A stretch of 64,000 bases of DNA from assembly GCA_963680875.1 (NCBI GenBank), contig OY804575.1, forward strand, positions 105,269,505 to 105,333,504, read 5' to 3'. The notes beneath the pieces are model-generated. The model worked only from the letters and a program-made list of their open reading frames with translations, ran no database searches and was not told the DNA's origin. Source of the DNA: Bathymodiolus brooksi. Its lineage: Eukaryota > Mollusca > Bivalvia > Mytilida > Modiolidae. This document shows, in pieces, positions 20,901 through 30,903 of this stretch (the first letter of the stretch is position 1; each line of letters begins with the position of its first letter). Both the position numbers and the translations under genes were made by a program.

Positions 20901-23600
20901 CATGATAACTATATCTATAACAACTAATTAACCTTGTACAACAATCAATCAATATTAAATCAATAGACCTCTGTATCGCCATTTTAGTTGAACATTCAAG
21001 TTTTCTTATTTTGTGATATTAATAAAAAAAAACTTGTAAATCTTTAAAAGTAATTGTACAAATGACGACAAATTATGGAAACCAGAGTACACACCATCCT
21101 GTTTTTTTAATAATACAAAGGTAAAATACAAATTAGAGGAAAGGCATCTTCTAAGTTAATGTCGATGCTAACTCTTGTCTTGATCAAAATTTTTAATTTG
21201 CAGTGTTATAAGTGGCATTGTTTTGAACCAGAAAGTAAAGCAGTGCAAGAACCAAACGAAGTCCTATTGAAGATTACAATATTCTCTGGAATGGAGTCTA
21301 GACTCGCACTCTGCTCAATGGTGTGCTTAATTTATATTAAGTGAGAAAGTGTGCTAATATTTGTGGGTTTCACCTGGAACATATTTGAGAAAATTCTGTA
21401 TATCATTCCTATTCTTTCCCATAATGTTAATTATAATTCGTATTGGAGTGATACATGCCTGTTACATTTGATGTGGTTTTGCATCTTGTCCAGGGAGTTG
21501 TTGGTGTACATATGTTTTGTAAGAAAATGTCATTAGCTGTCTTACAAAACGATGCTCCAACCTCTGTATGATCATATGCCGTACCACCAGAACACTCCCT
21601 TGGTGTCATGACTCTATGTATGCATATAAAATACTTTGAACAAGAGCATGGATCAATCAATCTGGTCTTTGTGGTGCATTCCCCTTTGTTGAAGTCTACA
21701 CAAGATTCTGTAATAAATACATTTTCGTCATTAGAAGAGTCCGCATATAAACCCCACGTATGACATAGATCATAGTTTATCTAGGTTGCAGAGGATAACC
21801 CTCTCCTACTGGGGCTTACACTGGCAGTGTAGAAAGTACCTAATACACAATCAGTCATAAGTACAAGACGTAAATATTTGTCTCATATGCCTAATAAAAC
21901 GATTGCAACAGCCATTAAATAGCAAAAAATGTCTTGTATAGCTCATTGGTATTTAATCTTCATCTTCAATGCAATTTTACGACCACTCATACATTCACCC
22001 GTTTTAGTTGTGGCAATCAAAACATCCTCCCAAAGACCCACCACACCTTTTCACGAACGTTTTCCGTTTTGATGTCTTGTTATAAATTGTTTTATCATTT
22101 CACTAATAGGAGAGGTTTGGCCAACGCCGTCTTAACACATGAGCACATCGGGAAGTTGCCCAGGGGCCCCACGACTATAGGAGCCCATGCTAATCTATAT
22201 ATACTGTGCATAGCGTGTATTCTTAATGCTTAAACACTGATTTTGTTGGGAGTACCAATACAATACATATATGTTTAATTTTATCGACATTTACATTTTT
22301 ATTCCTGTGAGTGGTTATCTATGTAGGGCCCCAGTGCACTGTTTTACCCGGGGGCATATGATGCTGTTAAGACGGCCCTGGATTGTGGCCCATAAAAGTA
22401 GCTGGGATAGTGAGCGATCATGCATATGTGTGTTGATGGTATCGATTTTGCTTCTGTTTCGTCAATTTTCAGAATAGATTTTAGAACTGTTCTCACGGTG
22501 TGGTATAGTTTGTTTTTCATTTTATGTCATTATTCCATTGAATAATGAAATGTTCACTTCAGTTGTTTCACACCATCAACAGATCAATCTATATGAGATT
22601 TTGGTTACAGCGAGTCCAATTTTGTTGTGATGTCAACTATTCTATAATCTCTGTATCTCTGTATCTGTGTCAGAAGGAAAACTGATAAATCGGTTTAAAA
22701 GTACAGGTGCTACTCATCTGCAAACTAGTGTCTCATCTGATCTCACATGTAGGTATACGTAGCAAAACCGTATATATCTATTTAAGTGAATACACGAAGA
22801 ACATTGAATATCGTAGCGCAGTGTCTGCCAAGTGACGAAAAGTACGAAAAACAGTGTCCTTTCACTTCTGATTGTTGCACACGCGTTTACTTTCTAGTTT
22901 ATTCACAATCACATCCACATTATTTCACACCCACATCCTTGTTTGTTCGCTTACATCTGCATCCTGGCGTATTCATTTACAACCACTTCCTTGTTCATTT
23001 ACATCCACACCATTGTTTGATCACTTATATCCATATTCTTGCTTGTTCGCTTACATCTACATCGTGATATTCATTTACAACCGATTCGTTGTTCATTTAC
23101 ATTCACGTCATTGCTTGTTCGTTTACATCCACACGCTTGCGAGCTCATTTACATTCACACCCTTGTTCATTTACATTCACATTCTTGCTTGATCATTTAA
23201 AGCTACACCATTGCTTATTTATTTACAACCACAAACTTGTTCAGTTACATCCACATCCTTGCGTGTTCATTTTCATTGACATCTTTGTTCAATTTTATCC
23301 ACATCCTTGCGTGTTCAATTTCATTTACTTCTACAAACGTTTTCTTTATCGAAGACTTTTTTTATTGGTTTCCGCGTAAACTAAGAACATTCGTGTCGTT
23401 CCATTATAAGTTTTCCATGAGTTGAAATGAACAACGTTTGGATTTCTACATTTGATTACTATGATGTAGTATCGACTTATTCAGTACGAGATAAAATGTT
23501 TGCATAAATGAAAAAAAGAATTGCAAGCAAAACAAAATATACTCACCGTGAAATATTGGGTCAAATGGTGTAGTAGTCATTGTCATGAACTACAATTCAT
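17597..23600 (-). CDS. Chitin-binding-like, single-pass membrane protein with tyrosine-rich tail (5 exons)
   Basis: Five minus-strand exons (23600-23547, 21707-21546, 19315-19252, 19040-18935, 17902-17597) have GT-AG borders with matching phases throughout, giving 226 codons including the stop. Residues about 15-67 hold a cysteine pattern like a peritrophin-A/CBM14 chitin-binding domain (C-SKYFI-C-x9-C-SGGTAYDH). Residues 68-89 are a hydrophobic span (CVSFVVVILQWLSIF). Residues 90-225 form a cytoplasmic-type tail with many tyrosines: Y104 (QYVGS), Y117 (QYSTI), Y129 (HYVQS), Y197 (VYTEIL), Y222 (PYDNV, a Grb2-type YxN motif). The first Met (23586) follows an in-frame stop and no signal peptide is seen, so upstream exons may be missing. 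The direct join of exons 2 and 3 loses the last CBM14 cysteine, so another exon may exist. Role inferred: a surface receptor or adaptor with a chitin-binding ectodomain. Confidence 0.6.
18331..18430 (+). repeat. Dispersed repeat fragment
   Basis: TGTGTTTTGTTTGTCCTGTG, then GATTGTCCATTGATTG and TTTCTCTAACGTTGATAAAA resembles 8036-8155 and 43206-43335 in segments A and B. Confidence 0.5.
18592..18735 (-). repeat. Splice-end repeat (copy 1, not next to an exon)
   Basis: Reversed copy of the repeat containing ACGCGTTTTTGGTATCACC / CAGGTACACTCAGTCAAAAG / AAGCCAAATAATTTAATAAA. Further copies: 23604, 28944, 52325, 59035. Confidence 0.6.
18935..19040 (-). CDS. Juxtamembrane exon of the tyrosine-tail gene
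   Basis: Acceptor TTTTTTATTTTCAG and donor TTG-GTGAGT frame a 106-nt exon reading KDPLDNQPSITNPQYVGSQ ... EQYSTIDDVL. It takes one base from this side to finish the preceding codon and leaves in phase 0, fitting both neighbours. Confidence 0.65.
19252..19315 (-). CDS. Transmembrane exon of the tyrosine-tail gene
   Basis: 64-nt exon between acceptor CATATTATCTCTAG and donor CTT-GTAAGT. In the only phase that fits the next exon it encodes IHVLQFCVSFVVVILQWLSI, a clear membrane span. Found by splice logic, since it is too short for ORF listing. Confidence 0.6.
19454..19690 (+). mobile_element. SINE family 3, 3' end replaced
   Basis: The head GGGCCCGGGTGGCTCAATGA and GACGTGGGTTCGCGCCCGGG look tRNA-derived; the body is AAAGTTTACCAGTTGCTTGC / CCCATGGTCGGTGGTTCTC. 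The expected tail is broken at GGTCGCCATGG, where a copy of the repeat also found at 42237-42395 begins. Confidence 0.7.
19672..19862 (-). repeat. Repeat shared with the insertion in segment B
   Basis: Inverted copy of 42237-42395: shared words GTACAAAGAGAACAATAACT, TGTGTATAGTATCTAAAGTA and ATTAATCTTGTAACAAAAAA. Its ends carry the small inverted repeat AACTCTCCATT / AATGGAGAGTT. Confidence 0.65.
20055..20120 (+). repeat. Degenerate SINE family 1 head
   Basis: GTGGTAGATAGTCGGTTCGA GACCCGGTCTGCTCAAAC resembles the B-box region of SINE family 1; the A-box part is lost. Confidence 0.45.
20123..20650 (+). repeat. 44-bp satellite array, 12 units
   Basis: Twelve consecutive units of exactly 44 bp (GTTAACTTTAGTAACACAAC then TCGTCACTAGTGGAGCAGGA then ACTG). 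Variants alternate (ACATAACTAG in units 2 and 6; GAAACAC in 3 and 4; GTGACAC in 10 and 12), so blocks of units were copied together. The unit core CACTAGTGGAGCAGGAACTG is the start of the reverse-transcriptase-associated 3' repeat, which continues after the array to about 20790. It lies in an intron of the tyrosine-tail gene. Confidence 0.9.
20650..20790 (+). repeat. Reverse-transcriptase-associated 3' repeat
   Basis: Continues from the array with CTTACTCTTACATAG and TGCTGGTCTCGTGTCGCTCA, then TTGATTGTCGTTTTGTTCC and GCTTCTGATTGTCTGTCCC, matching the corresponding parts of copies at 59270-59450 and 6390-6600. Confidence 0.5.
21546..21707 (-). CDS. Chitin-binding-like exon of the tyrosine-tail gene
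   Basis: Acceptor ATGTATTTATTACAG; donor TTTT-GTAAGA; 162 nt. Reads ESCVDFNKGECTTK, DPCSCSKYFICIHRV, MTPRECSGGTAYDHTEVGAS. The C-x5-C-x9-C spacing fits the core of CBM14. The frame stays open past the donor (FCKTANDIFLQNICTPTTPW), so an alternative weaker donor (CATAT-GTACAC, same phase) would keep the last cysteine. Confidence 0.6.
22126..22380. mobile_element. hAT-like MITE (imperfect)
   Basis: GCCGTCTTAACACATGAGCA near the left is mirrored by TGTTAAGACGGCCCTG at the right; both arms carry a GGGGCCC block. The right end CCGTCTTAACA/CCCTG resembles hAT ends (CAGGG...). The left end has decayed and no target duplication can be read. Confidence 0.45.
22905..23335 (+). repeat. Degenerate minisatellite, about 24-bp unit
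   Basis: Roughly 17 imperfect units of TTCATTTACATCCACATCCTTGY with inserted GTTTGTTCGC words. Because the unit is close to a multiple of three and lacks stops in several frames, overlapping open frames of 62-106 codons appear; these are not taken as genes. Confidence 0.75.
23547..23600 (-). CDS. First recognised exon of the tyrosine-tail gene
   Basis: Acceptor TTTTTATTACAG lies in the end of a dispersed repeat (23604 onward); donor CACG-GTGAGT. From the Met at 23586 it reads MTMTTTPFDPIFH and leaves one base, which completes Glu with the next exon. A stop (TAG) precedes the Met in frame, so either translation starts here or a second acceptor (AATTGTAG at 23590) is used with an upstream exon. 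Confidence 0.5.
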
Positions 23601-23603
23601 CTG

Positions 23604-23765
23604 TAATAAAAACGTAGATGTCAAATTTAGTGCACACGGCACGTTTCTGGAATAACCTTCAGCAGGTGATCCTCAAAATCGAAAGATTGGAAAGACAAAT
23701 AATTTAAAATGTTGGAAGCAATACAAACCAAAGGGCCTAAACAGGATGGCTAAAATAGACTAAGG
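23604..23765 (-). repeat. Splice-end repeat (copy 2, directly before an exon)
   Basis: Minus-strand reading ends ...GAAACGTGCCGTGTGCACTA ... ACATCTACGTTTTTATTACAG, and the exon 23600-23547 follows at once. Shares AAAACGTAGAT, CACGTTTCTGGAATAACCTT and AAAGGGCC with the copies at 28944, 52325 and 59035. Confidence 0.7.
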
Positions 23766-23927
23766 TCACCTATGCCTGACGGAGGTGAACCTTAGCTTGT
23801 AAATACCCACTGGACATGTTTTTAGATTATATTTGCCCACTTGACAAGTTTCTTGCATTTAATTATTCATCGGACAAGTCCCTAGCTTGTAATTTCCCAT
23901 TGGACTCTAGAGAGACTGTCGTGGTCG

Positions 23928-24115
23928 TGATCGTATGGTAGTTGTATTTATAACTACATATGCAATCAGTGCATATCACCACTAACGTTGTGAGTTCGAA
24001 CCCCTCTCAGGCGAGGTGTACCCGATACAACATTATGTTCCCTCCGCCAATAAAACTGACCGTCACGATATAACTGAAATATTTTTGAAAGTGGCGTGAA
24101 ACACCATAACCCTAA
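23928..24115 (+). mobile_element. SINE family 2, internally deleted
   Basis: Head GTCGTGGTCGTGATCGTATG and GTTGTGAGTTCGAACCCC, then a jump from CCCGATACAACATTATG to CCAATAAAACTGACCGTCAC and the tail GTGGCGTGAAACACC; about 70 bp of body is missing. Confidence 0.75.
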
Positions 24116-24531
24116 GCCCTCTAACCCACTGGACTAGATCCTTGGTTGTATATGCCCATTATGCAAGTTTGTCTATTCTTAGTTCATCGGACATGTTTCT
24201 AAACTCATGATCATACTTTGATATTATCAGTGTCAAATGACTTTCAGGATTAGAGAATGTAATATGTTCATCTTTAAATCTAGATGATAAATTATTATCC
24301 TACTCAACTGTTGGACTAAATTCAGTTATTCAAAAACCAAATTAATTTTAGTGTTTACATTTCTTTGAAGTATGTTTGCATTTTACTTATTTGAATTTAC
24401 TCTATTTAAAGATAAAATGATATCTCTTAATGGAGAATACGACTGACGCATTATTTAGTGGTGCCTCTAAACTGAATGTTTTAATACTGATATACCTTAG
24501 TGACCGATGTTGTCTGTACATATCTATTTAT

Positions 24532-24613
24532 ATAATAATGTTGTGTTAGCAATGACTATGTCTTCAATCCTGACCACTATATGGCATAGTCATTGCTAAC
24601 ACAACATTATTAT
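24532..24613. repeat. Perfect 29-bp inverted repeat, 24-bp loop
   Basis: ATAATAATGTTGTGTTAGCA ATGACTATG pairs perfectly with 24585-24613. No coding sequence within. Confidence 0.85.
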
Positions 24614-25146
24614 TATTATTATGCTGACTGTTATATGTAGACAAAATATATTGAGAACTATTACAATAAAGGAGGTCCTGATATTGGTGACTAATATATT
24701 GGATCAGATAGTCTTGAAAGTGTGGGAATATTCTTTGTTTCATTTAAGGCTTTAAAAATATAAAGATTTTTTAAGTTTGAAATTTAATTAACAACAATAA
24801 CAAGTATTAAAAAACAGTAACATGAATAATAATGTTGGTGGTGACTATGATAGATTGACAGATTGGATCCGCTCCCTTGCACGTGGACTAGCTATATATA
24901 GCTTGACAGACAGCTGAAAACTCAACCTTTCCCGCGTGAAACTGGCATAGTAGATGTACTATTTTCGCATAGTATATCAACGCTATATAATTCTTTGTGA
25001 TATATGCCAAAATATAGTATGAACTTATATTACAGAAGAAACTTACAGAAAGCATAATAATTATATATATATTTAACCTTTCAGATGATATTACCAGTTA
25101 AGGAAGTCAATAATATATTCATAATAACATTTTTTTTGTGGTTATT

Positions 25147-25340
25147 TAACCGATCATATGATACATATCAAATGAAAAAAAATATATATATTACACTGCC
25201 GAAACATTAAAAGAAAAATTGTATATATGATACATATCAAATGAACAAATATATATATTACACTGCATTAACATTAATACAAAAATACTTATGAATATAT
25301 ATATATATAATTTTTCTATTAACGTTTCGACAGTGTAATA
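25147..25340. repeat. Tandem doubling and inverted ends (AT-rich)
   Basis: TGATACATATCAAATGAA plus ATATATATTACACTGC occurs twice (about 25158 and 25229); ATTACACTGCCGAAACATTA is mirrored by TAACGTTTCGACAGTGTAAT at 25318-25339. Confidence 0.6.
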
Positions 25341-25346
25341 TTAAAA

Positions 25347-25419
25347 GTTATAAGCTCCCTAGTGACCGTCTATCGTTATTTAGACGGTCAGTAAATCGTC
25401 GGTCACGGGAGCTTATAAC
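25347..25419. repeat. Nested palindrome
   Basis: GTTATAAGCTCCC ... GACCG pairs with CGGTCACGGGAGCTTATAAC; inside, GACCGTCT pairs with AGACGGTC, giving a branched fold. Confidence 0.7.
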
Positions 25420-25618
25420 ATTTTTGTACCATGTTGCTGATCTATAGCTTGAAACAGTAGCTAAGTTTTTTCCACGAACTATGTTTGACGGACTTTCTTG
25501 GAAGTTCTAAGGCTAAAGACGTAATGGTCAATGCACAAAAATAAGCACCGCCTACTGTCCTTCTGTAATTTTCCGTCTGCTTGGTTTCGTAACTGCACGT
25601 TACTTTAGAAGAAAATAT

Positions 25619-26413
25619 AATCATGTTATTTGAATAAATAGTCTATCTGACTCTTCCCAACATCGTGCCCTTTTGGTTATGTTTTAATATCAGATCAACT
25701 GCAATACAATGTTTACAATTGTATACCGTTGTAATTTTTTTTATTAATATATTCCCATCCCATTGTTACATTTTCATAAAACAAATGAGTTTATTTGTAG
25801 TTGGGGGAGGGGTGGGGGTGGTATCTATGATGTATAATTTCATTTTTTTACGTAAATGTCCGTGGGTTAAATAACTGTCAGTTTTAACTCGCTTTATGCG
25901 TACACATGCTTTTTTTCTTTTTTGTCGCCAATGCTGTCGTACTTTCCCGTGTTTTTCGTGGTCACTGGTCGATGTGTTGACAAGGATAGTCCTGACCGGT
26001 AACTACAAAAAAAAAATTTCTCACACTTTCCCTTTTCGTTATTGCAATAAAATGCTTGACATGAAGTCATAATGATATTGTAAATATCAAAAGATAAATA
26101 TACGACGTTATTTTACGATTTACATAATTTTTAATGATAAAATTGCAACTGGTCAATGCTGATATATTTATACCATACCGATTGTACGAAGTCACGGGCA
26201 GGATAAATCCGAGAATGGATTATGCCTTTTGTCTCCTCCACATTGAAGAGTTTTGAAAAATGGCGATCCCATTATTTGGTGCTACAGGCAACTTCAATCA
26301 CCAAATTCTCCCTTACGGTATACTATTTTTAACATTCATTAACACAAATGTCTTTTATTTACTGTCATTTAAATTTTCACGCTAACTTGTTAAGACCATG
26401 GCCTTTTCCTTTA
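25619..26413 (-). mobile_element. Truncated inverted copy of the TTA-site element
   Basis: The reverse complement of this 0.8-kb stretch matches 45712-46515. One end is intact (CCATGGCCTTTTCCTTTAA); the other stops at about 25619, short of the expected second terminus. No open frame of note. Confidence 0.7.
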
Positions 26414-26424
26414 AGGCTACGTGA

Positions 26425-26535
26425 TTAGCGTAACAAATACCAATTAAATAGTCTTTGGTTTGACCCGACTTGGCTCAAACCCAAGATCTACAGTACTCGA
26501 GGATAGCATGATAACCATTTCAACACCACCAATTA
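26425..26535 (-). mobile_element. SINE family 1, head fragment
   Basis: TAGTCTTTGGTTTGACCCGA then AACCCAAGATCTACAGTACT CGAGGATAGCATGATAACC; reversed B-box and A-box words of family 1. Confidence 0.6.
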
Positions 26536-27920
26536 TGTTGTCACATGTTATAAGACGAACCTTGAATGGTGGACAACACACAGATGTACAATGTAACTAC
26601 TGGAAAACATGAAAACACTCTCTACCGCAACAGACATTAAAGGTATGCATATCATGATGAGCATGATGACGAATGGACAGCTGTCTAGTTTAGTTCGTTC
26701 AGTTCGTTCTTGTAATTAATTTCTATCCATCAACAACAACCACATGTCCGACATGAACAGCTAATTCAAAGGATTATCGTATACAATTTATTTCAAACTT
26801 TATCATGTTTTTTATTTTTCATTTCTTATTTTCTTTGATAATAATTGTAATGTTTTACATATATTTACTCTGGCACGTTTTGATGTACCTAGTTTGTCCG
26901 GTAAGGTGACAAAATAGATAACATGTTTCACCAAAACACTTGCGTTGTTTGGATCACATTAGAATTTTAAAATACGTCAACCATGTGAGCATGATAGACA
27001 GAAAGCCAGGGATAGTTACTTGTCCTCTACATATTTCATATATCATTCACTACATTGTGCCTACACGTTTGTTTTTAATTCTCTGGTTTTATAGTTATTT
27101 GAACACAGTTAATCTTTAGGTTATCATGACGATTCTCAGTAGTACTATATCTTCGTATTATTTAGTAATGCATGACTGGGTACACCTTTCCAAACAGACA
27201 TTCGGAAAGTGGGGGTAAGCTGTTTTTGAGGGGACCTGAAAGTGGAGACGAGCCTTCAAGACTGACAAGCAAAAAAAAAAAAAACCACGCACGAATACAA
27301 AAGCAAACAAAAACCAGATCATGTTGGATTTATGCCTCTTGATTTATTGATAATATTTACCTTCCGTGCACAAAAAGTTTTTACTAAGTAATTGCCCAAA
27401 AAAAAGGGGGGAGGGGTTAAATCATAGTTTCACCACTTTCAGAAGTCCGCCTTGCACGAGGCTCTTTCATCCATGAACAAAGAAATATACTGGATTAAAG
27501 AACTAAGAATTGCAATGACTTATTGTTGTGTGATGAATATTAAACCGAGTTGGTAAAATTAATAGCCATGAAAATAGTGACGTGAATGTAATGGATTTAT
27601 TTAACACAATGTTCCTGTGTACATGTATATACAGAATCAAACTGTGCCACTTGTAACTCACAATTACACCCAAAATTTTCAATTACAAAAATACATTGAT
27701 GGACTTTGACATTGAGAAGTACTTTCAAAATCCCATCAATTGTGATTGTTCACATCTCCTTTTAACTATGACCAATACGGACATGTCATAACGGGCGATC
27801 TTAATATATCTTAGGTAAAATCAATTAGGTCCTTAATCCTTAATACTCCATGGAATTAACAAACTGACATTTTGCGTGAGTGTGCTACCAAAATCAGTAT
27901 TTGAGTTGAGTAAAATAATC
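26536..27920. other. No gene recognised
   Basis: AT-rich sequence with no exon-like frame and no assigned repeat. Confidence 0.45.
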
Positions 27921-27924
27921 TAAC

Positions 27925-28870
27925 GAGTATTTGCCTTCTCTTCATGACGACAAAAATGTTGTTGTACCTAAAGACAATGCTTCGAATAATATTATTTTTT
28001 TGGGTAAAAAGTATCACCATGCGTTTGTAATCAAAGGTCGTGACATTTCTAAGAATTCTGGTGATCCTATTCCCAAAAATACTAGTTTTGACAAATCACA
28101 AGTCATTCATGTCATCTATTAATATTAATGAGGAAAATGACGAACTACTTTCTATTGGATACCAAAACTTAAAAAGAATCCATATAAAGAAATGCATATT
28201 GTCGGTTCTTCCACTTGTTCAACAGAAGAATAGTCTACGACTAAATGTGTGTCTGCAGTCAAGGAGGAACTATAATCATGCTGTGACAAAGTATATTCAG
28301 TAATATTATCAATACAAATGTGAATACTAAAAAAGTCTCAATACCTTCTGGAAAATGTTAATTCGCATTCTTTTTAAGATATTTTATCTATCTAAACCTC
28401 ATGAAAATAAAAAAAAAACCTTTCTAAGTTAAATCATTCATGACACATTTTACTTTAAAAATGGTCAGCAAACACTACAAGTTTATAGTTTTTGGGTTAG
28501 TAATAAACTTTTTTGTCAAGCACGGAACAAAAGGCAAAACGTTCTACACAATAAATGTAGTCACCAATATGAGTGAATGAGTGATTGTTGTTTAACACCA
28601 ACTCAGCAATTTTCAGTTATATCATGGTGGTCATAAGTATGTTAGAGTTTCTTATCTCTAACATATTTGTCGAGTTTGGAGGACAATTTTTTTTCAGCAA
28701 ATCATCGATATCCCTATGGGTACAAACTGTGCCCTTTTCCTTCATTCTAATGAGACAAATTTTGCACAAAAACTTATCAAAGACAAAAGAATTACAGAAG
28801 GTGAAGTCTTTAATATCGCATTTAGATATATTGATGATAATCCAAGCTTTGCTAACTGGATTTCACCAAA
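27925..28870 (+). pseudogene. Decayed Penelope-like reverse transcriptase 1
   Basis: Frame 27931-28122 reads CLPSLHDDKNVVVPKDNASN and related frames read HKSFMSSININEENDE and NLKRIHIKK, the N-terminal region that precedes the palm in this family. After a gap with a SINE scrap (28571-28632), SMLEFLISNIFVEFGGQ and IPMGTNCA-like words appear in shifting frames to about 28870. Multiple frameshifts; dead. Assignment to Penelope-like rather than LINE type is from memory of the PMGTNCAPL signature. Confidence 0.6.
28571..28632 (-). mobile_element. SINE tail fragment
   Basis: GAGTGATTGTTGTTTAACAC CAACTCAGCAATTTTCAG: reversed SINE family 1 tail lying within the reverse-transcriptase remains. Confidence 0.6.
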
Positions 28871-28943
28871 GCAATAGAGATAACTACTCACAACAGAAAC
28901 AGCTTTACTGTCTAATTTCTTGACGCTTAGCTTAGATGTTGGT

Positions 28944-29100
28944 TCAAATAAAAACGTAGATATCAAATTTGGTGCGCACGACGCGTTTCTGGAATAAGCT
29001 TTATCAGGTACGATCAAAGCCAACATATTTGAAAGCCAAATAATTTTATAATCTTTGGGAGGAAGAACACCAAAGGGCTCTAGAATAGCCAAAATTTCAA
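28944..29100 (-). repeat. Splice-end repeat (copy 3)
   Basis: Contains AATAAAAACGTAGATATCAA, GACGCGTTTCTGGAATAAGC, ATCAGGTACGATCAAAGCCA and AAAGGGCTC. No AG acceptor sits at its end in this copy (TTTTTATTTGAACC). Confidence 0.65.
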
Positions 29101-29670
29101 TAACAAATATATCTAATAAACCATGTCAAAGTCGAAGCACTGACTACTGGGCAGTTGATCATTGTTTCCCTATTATGTCTTCCGATGGTCGTCGGGGCCA
29201 ACGTATATATTGCAATTAATGTGAGAATTAGTCAGTATATATTTTATCAACTTTATATTACTTCGTTTTTTAACAAGAACGGTCAAATTCACGTATGTAC
29301 ATTATATACAACATGGTGAAGTTATGCATACAAAAGTTAACCAAGAGAACTCGCATTGTTATTAACAAATCTAATAAATACACAGTTTTTTTTAAGCTTA
29401 GATTTATTTTAGATTCATGAGTTCTTAATTTTAGAATGTTAACATTTCTGAAATATTTATTTTTGATACATTTTTTTTCTTATACCTGACATAAAACTAC
29501 ATTTTAATAAGTAGTAGCTTCATCTCCAATTACAAACCCGGTTTTCCCTGTGTATATTATATATAAAATAGTATATACTTAACTATCTTCCGATTAGAAG
29601 TAATACCGTAATTGAAAATTTACTGTATATTGCACTGCAATCAAATTTGAAAAGACGGCCGTTCAGTTAA

Positions 29671-29728
29671 TTGATTGGTGTTTAACGCCAAATTAAGCGA
29701 TATTTCAGCTATATCGTAGAGTTTGTCG
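29671..29728 (-). mobile_element. SINE tail fragment
   Basis: GATTGGTGTTTAACGCCAAA then GCGATATTTCAGCTATATCG: reversed common SINE tail. Confidence 0.6.
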
Positions 29729-30039
29729 TTCAGTATTAGTTTGGAATGAACGATGCGAATCTATAGAATGAAGTCAATATGTACAGGTGGTAACATATAA
29801 AAAATAACGATAATTAATCACAAAAATCTGCGGTATTCGGTATACGTGTATTTTAAATTCACAAGGTTGTCAGATATACCATGACACGCCTTATTGTTAT
29901 ACATGTTTTTTGTATTTAAATATCATGTCAACATATATAGATGGGGAATCTGATTACAATGTTTTAAATCGAGTTTTGTTCACTGGTTTTGTACCTATTT
30001 AATAGAAATATTGCATTATGACCGAATTCACTCTATCAT

Positions 30040-30903
30040 TTATACTCTGTATATCACCCTACCGCATGACAAATTAAAAACCCGCTTAAAAGAAACCATT
30101 CACAAAGCTTTCAGTCATAGAAAGATGGCTCAAAATTTATTGTATTAGGCTACAATTCCACATATTTTTCAAACTAAATTCAAAAAGGTAAAACATGCTA
30201 CTCCGAGGAACAAGTGATCAGTGTGCTGGAGTTCCTCATCGATAACATATTTGTCTCCATTGGAGGGGCACTGTTTCAGCAGGTCGTCGGCATACCAATG
30301 GGTACGAATTGTGCCCCTCTTCTAACCGATTTATTTTTATACTCATATGAGTCGGTGTTTCTTCACAATCTTGTAAAAGATAAGAAGATTCATGAAGCTA
30401 GAGCCTTTAATTTCACATACAGATACATGTATATTGATGTCGTTTTATCTATCAATAATCCTAGATTTGCAGAATTTCTTCAATTGATATATCCCCCAGA
30501 GCTGGAAATTAAAGAGACCACAGACACAGCTTCGTCCGCATCATTTTTGGACTTATACCTCGAATTTGACGACAGTGGTCAACTCAGTACTAAAATTTAT
30601 GATAAACGGGATGACTTCAATTTTAAAATCATAAATTTTCCAAATATGTGCAGCAATATAACAGCTTTTTCTGCATATGGTGTTTACATCTCGCAATTGA
30701 TTCGTTATGCAAGGACCAGTAGCAATTATTCTGATTTCTTGAAACGTCATCTTTATCTGAAAAACAGGCTACTGGACCAGGGCTATAAACAGATTCGCCT
30801 TATTCGATCTCTTAAAAAGTTTATATTCCGATACCAAGATCTTGTCGAAAAATATTCTGTCTCTGCAGAGACGATAATAAACGTAAATATGGAAAATGCA
30901 TAA
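30040..30903 (+). pseudogene. Penelope-like reverse transcriptase 2, palm and thumb
   Basis: The main frame (30214-30903, 229 codons) has SVLEFLIDNIFVSIGGALFQ, VVGIPMGTNCAPLLTDLFLY, then SASFLDLYLEF, IYDKRDDFNFKIINFPNMCS and GVYISQLIRYARTSS. These follow the palm-to-thumb order of the family. The catalytic box, expected as RYIDDVLS, reads RYMYIDVVLS: two extra residues and the second Asp replaced by Val, so it is inactive. Upstream, shifted frames (TLYITLPHDKLKTRLKETI) extend the match back to about 30040. Family from memory; it could be filed as another retroelement class. Confidence 0.7.

Noticed and set aside
21159..21344. Plus-strand exon after TTTTTAATTTGCAG
   Set aside because: The acceptor looks good, but the frame has no donor, no family resemblance and lies in an intron of a minus-strand gene.
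22786..23425. Plus-strand proteins of 62-106 residues
   Set aside because: Explained by the minisatellite's stop-free unit; no splice or family support.
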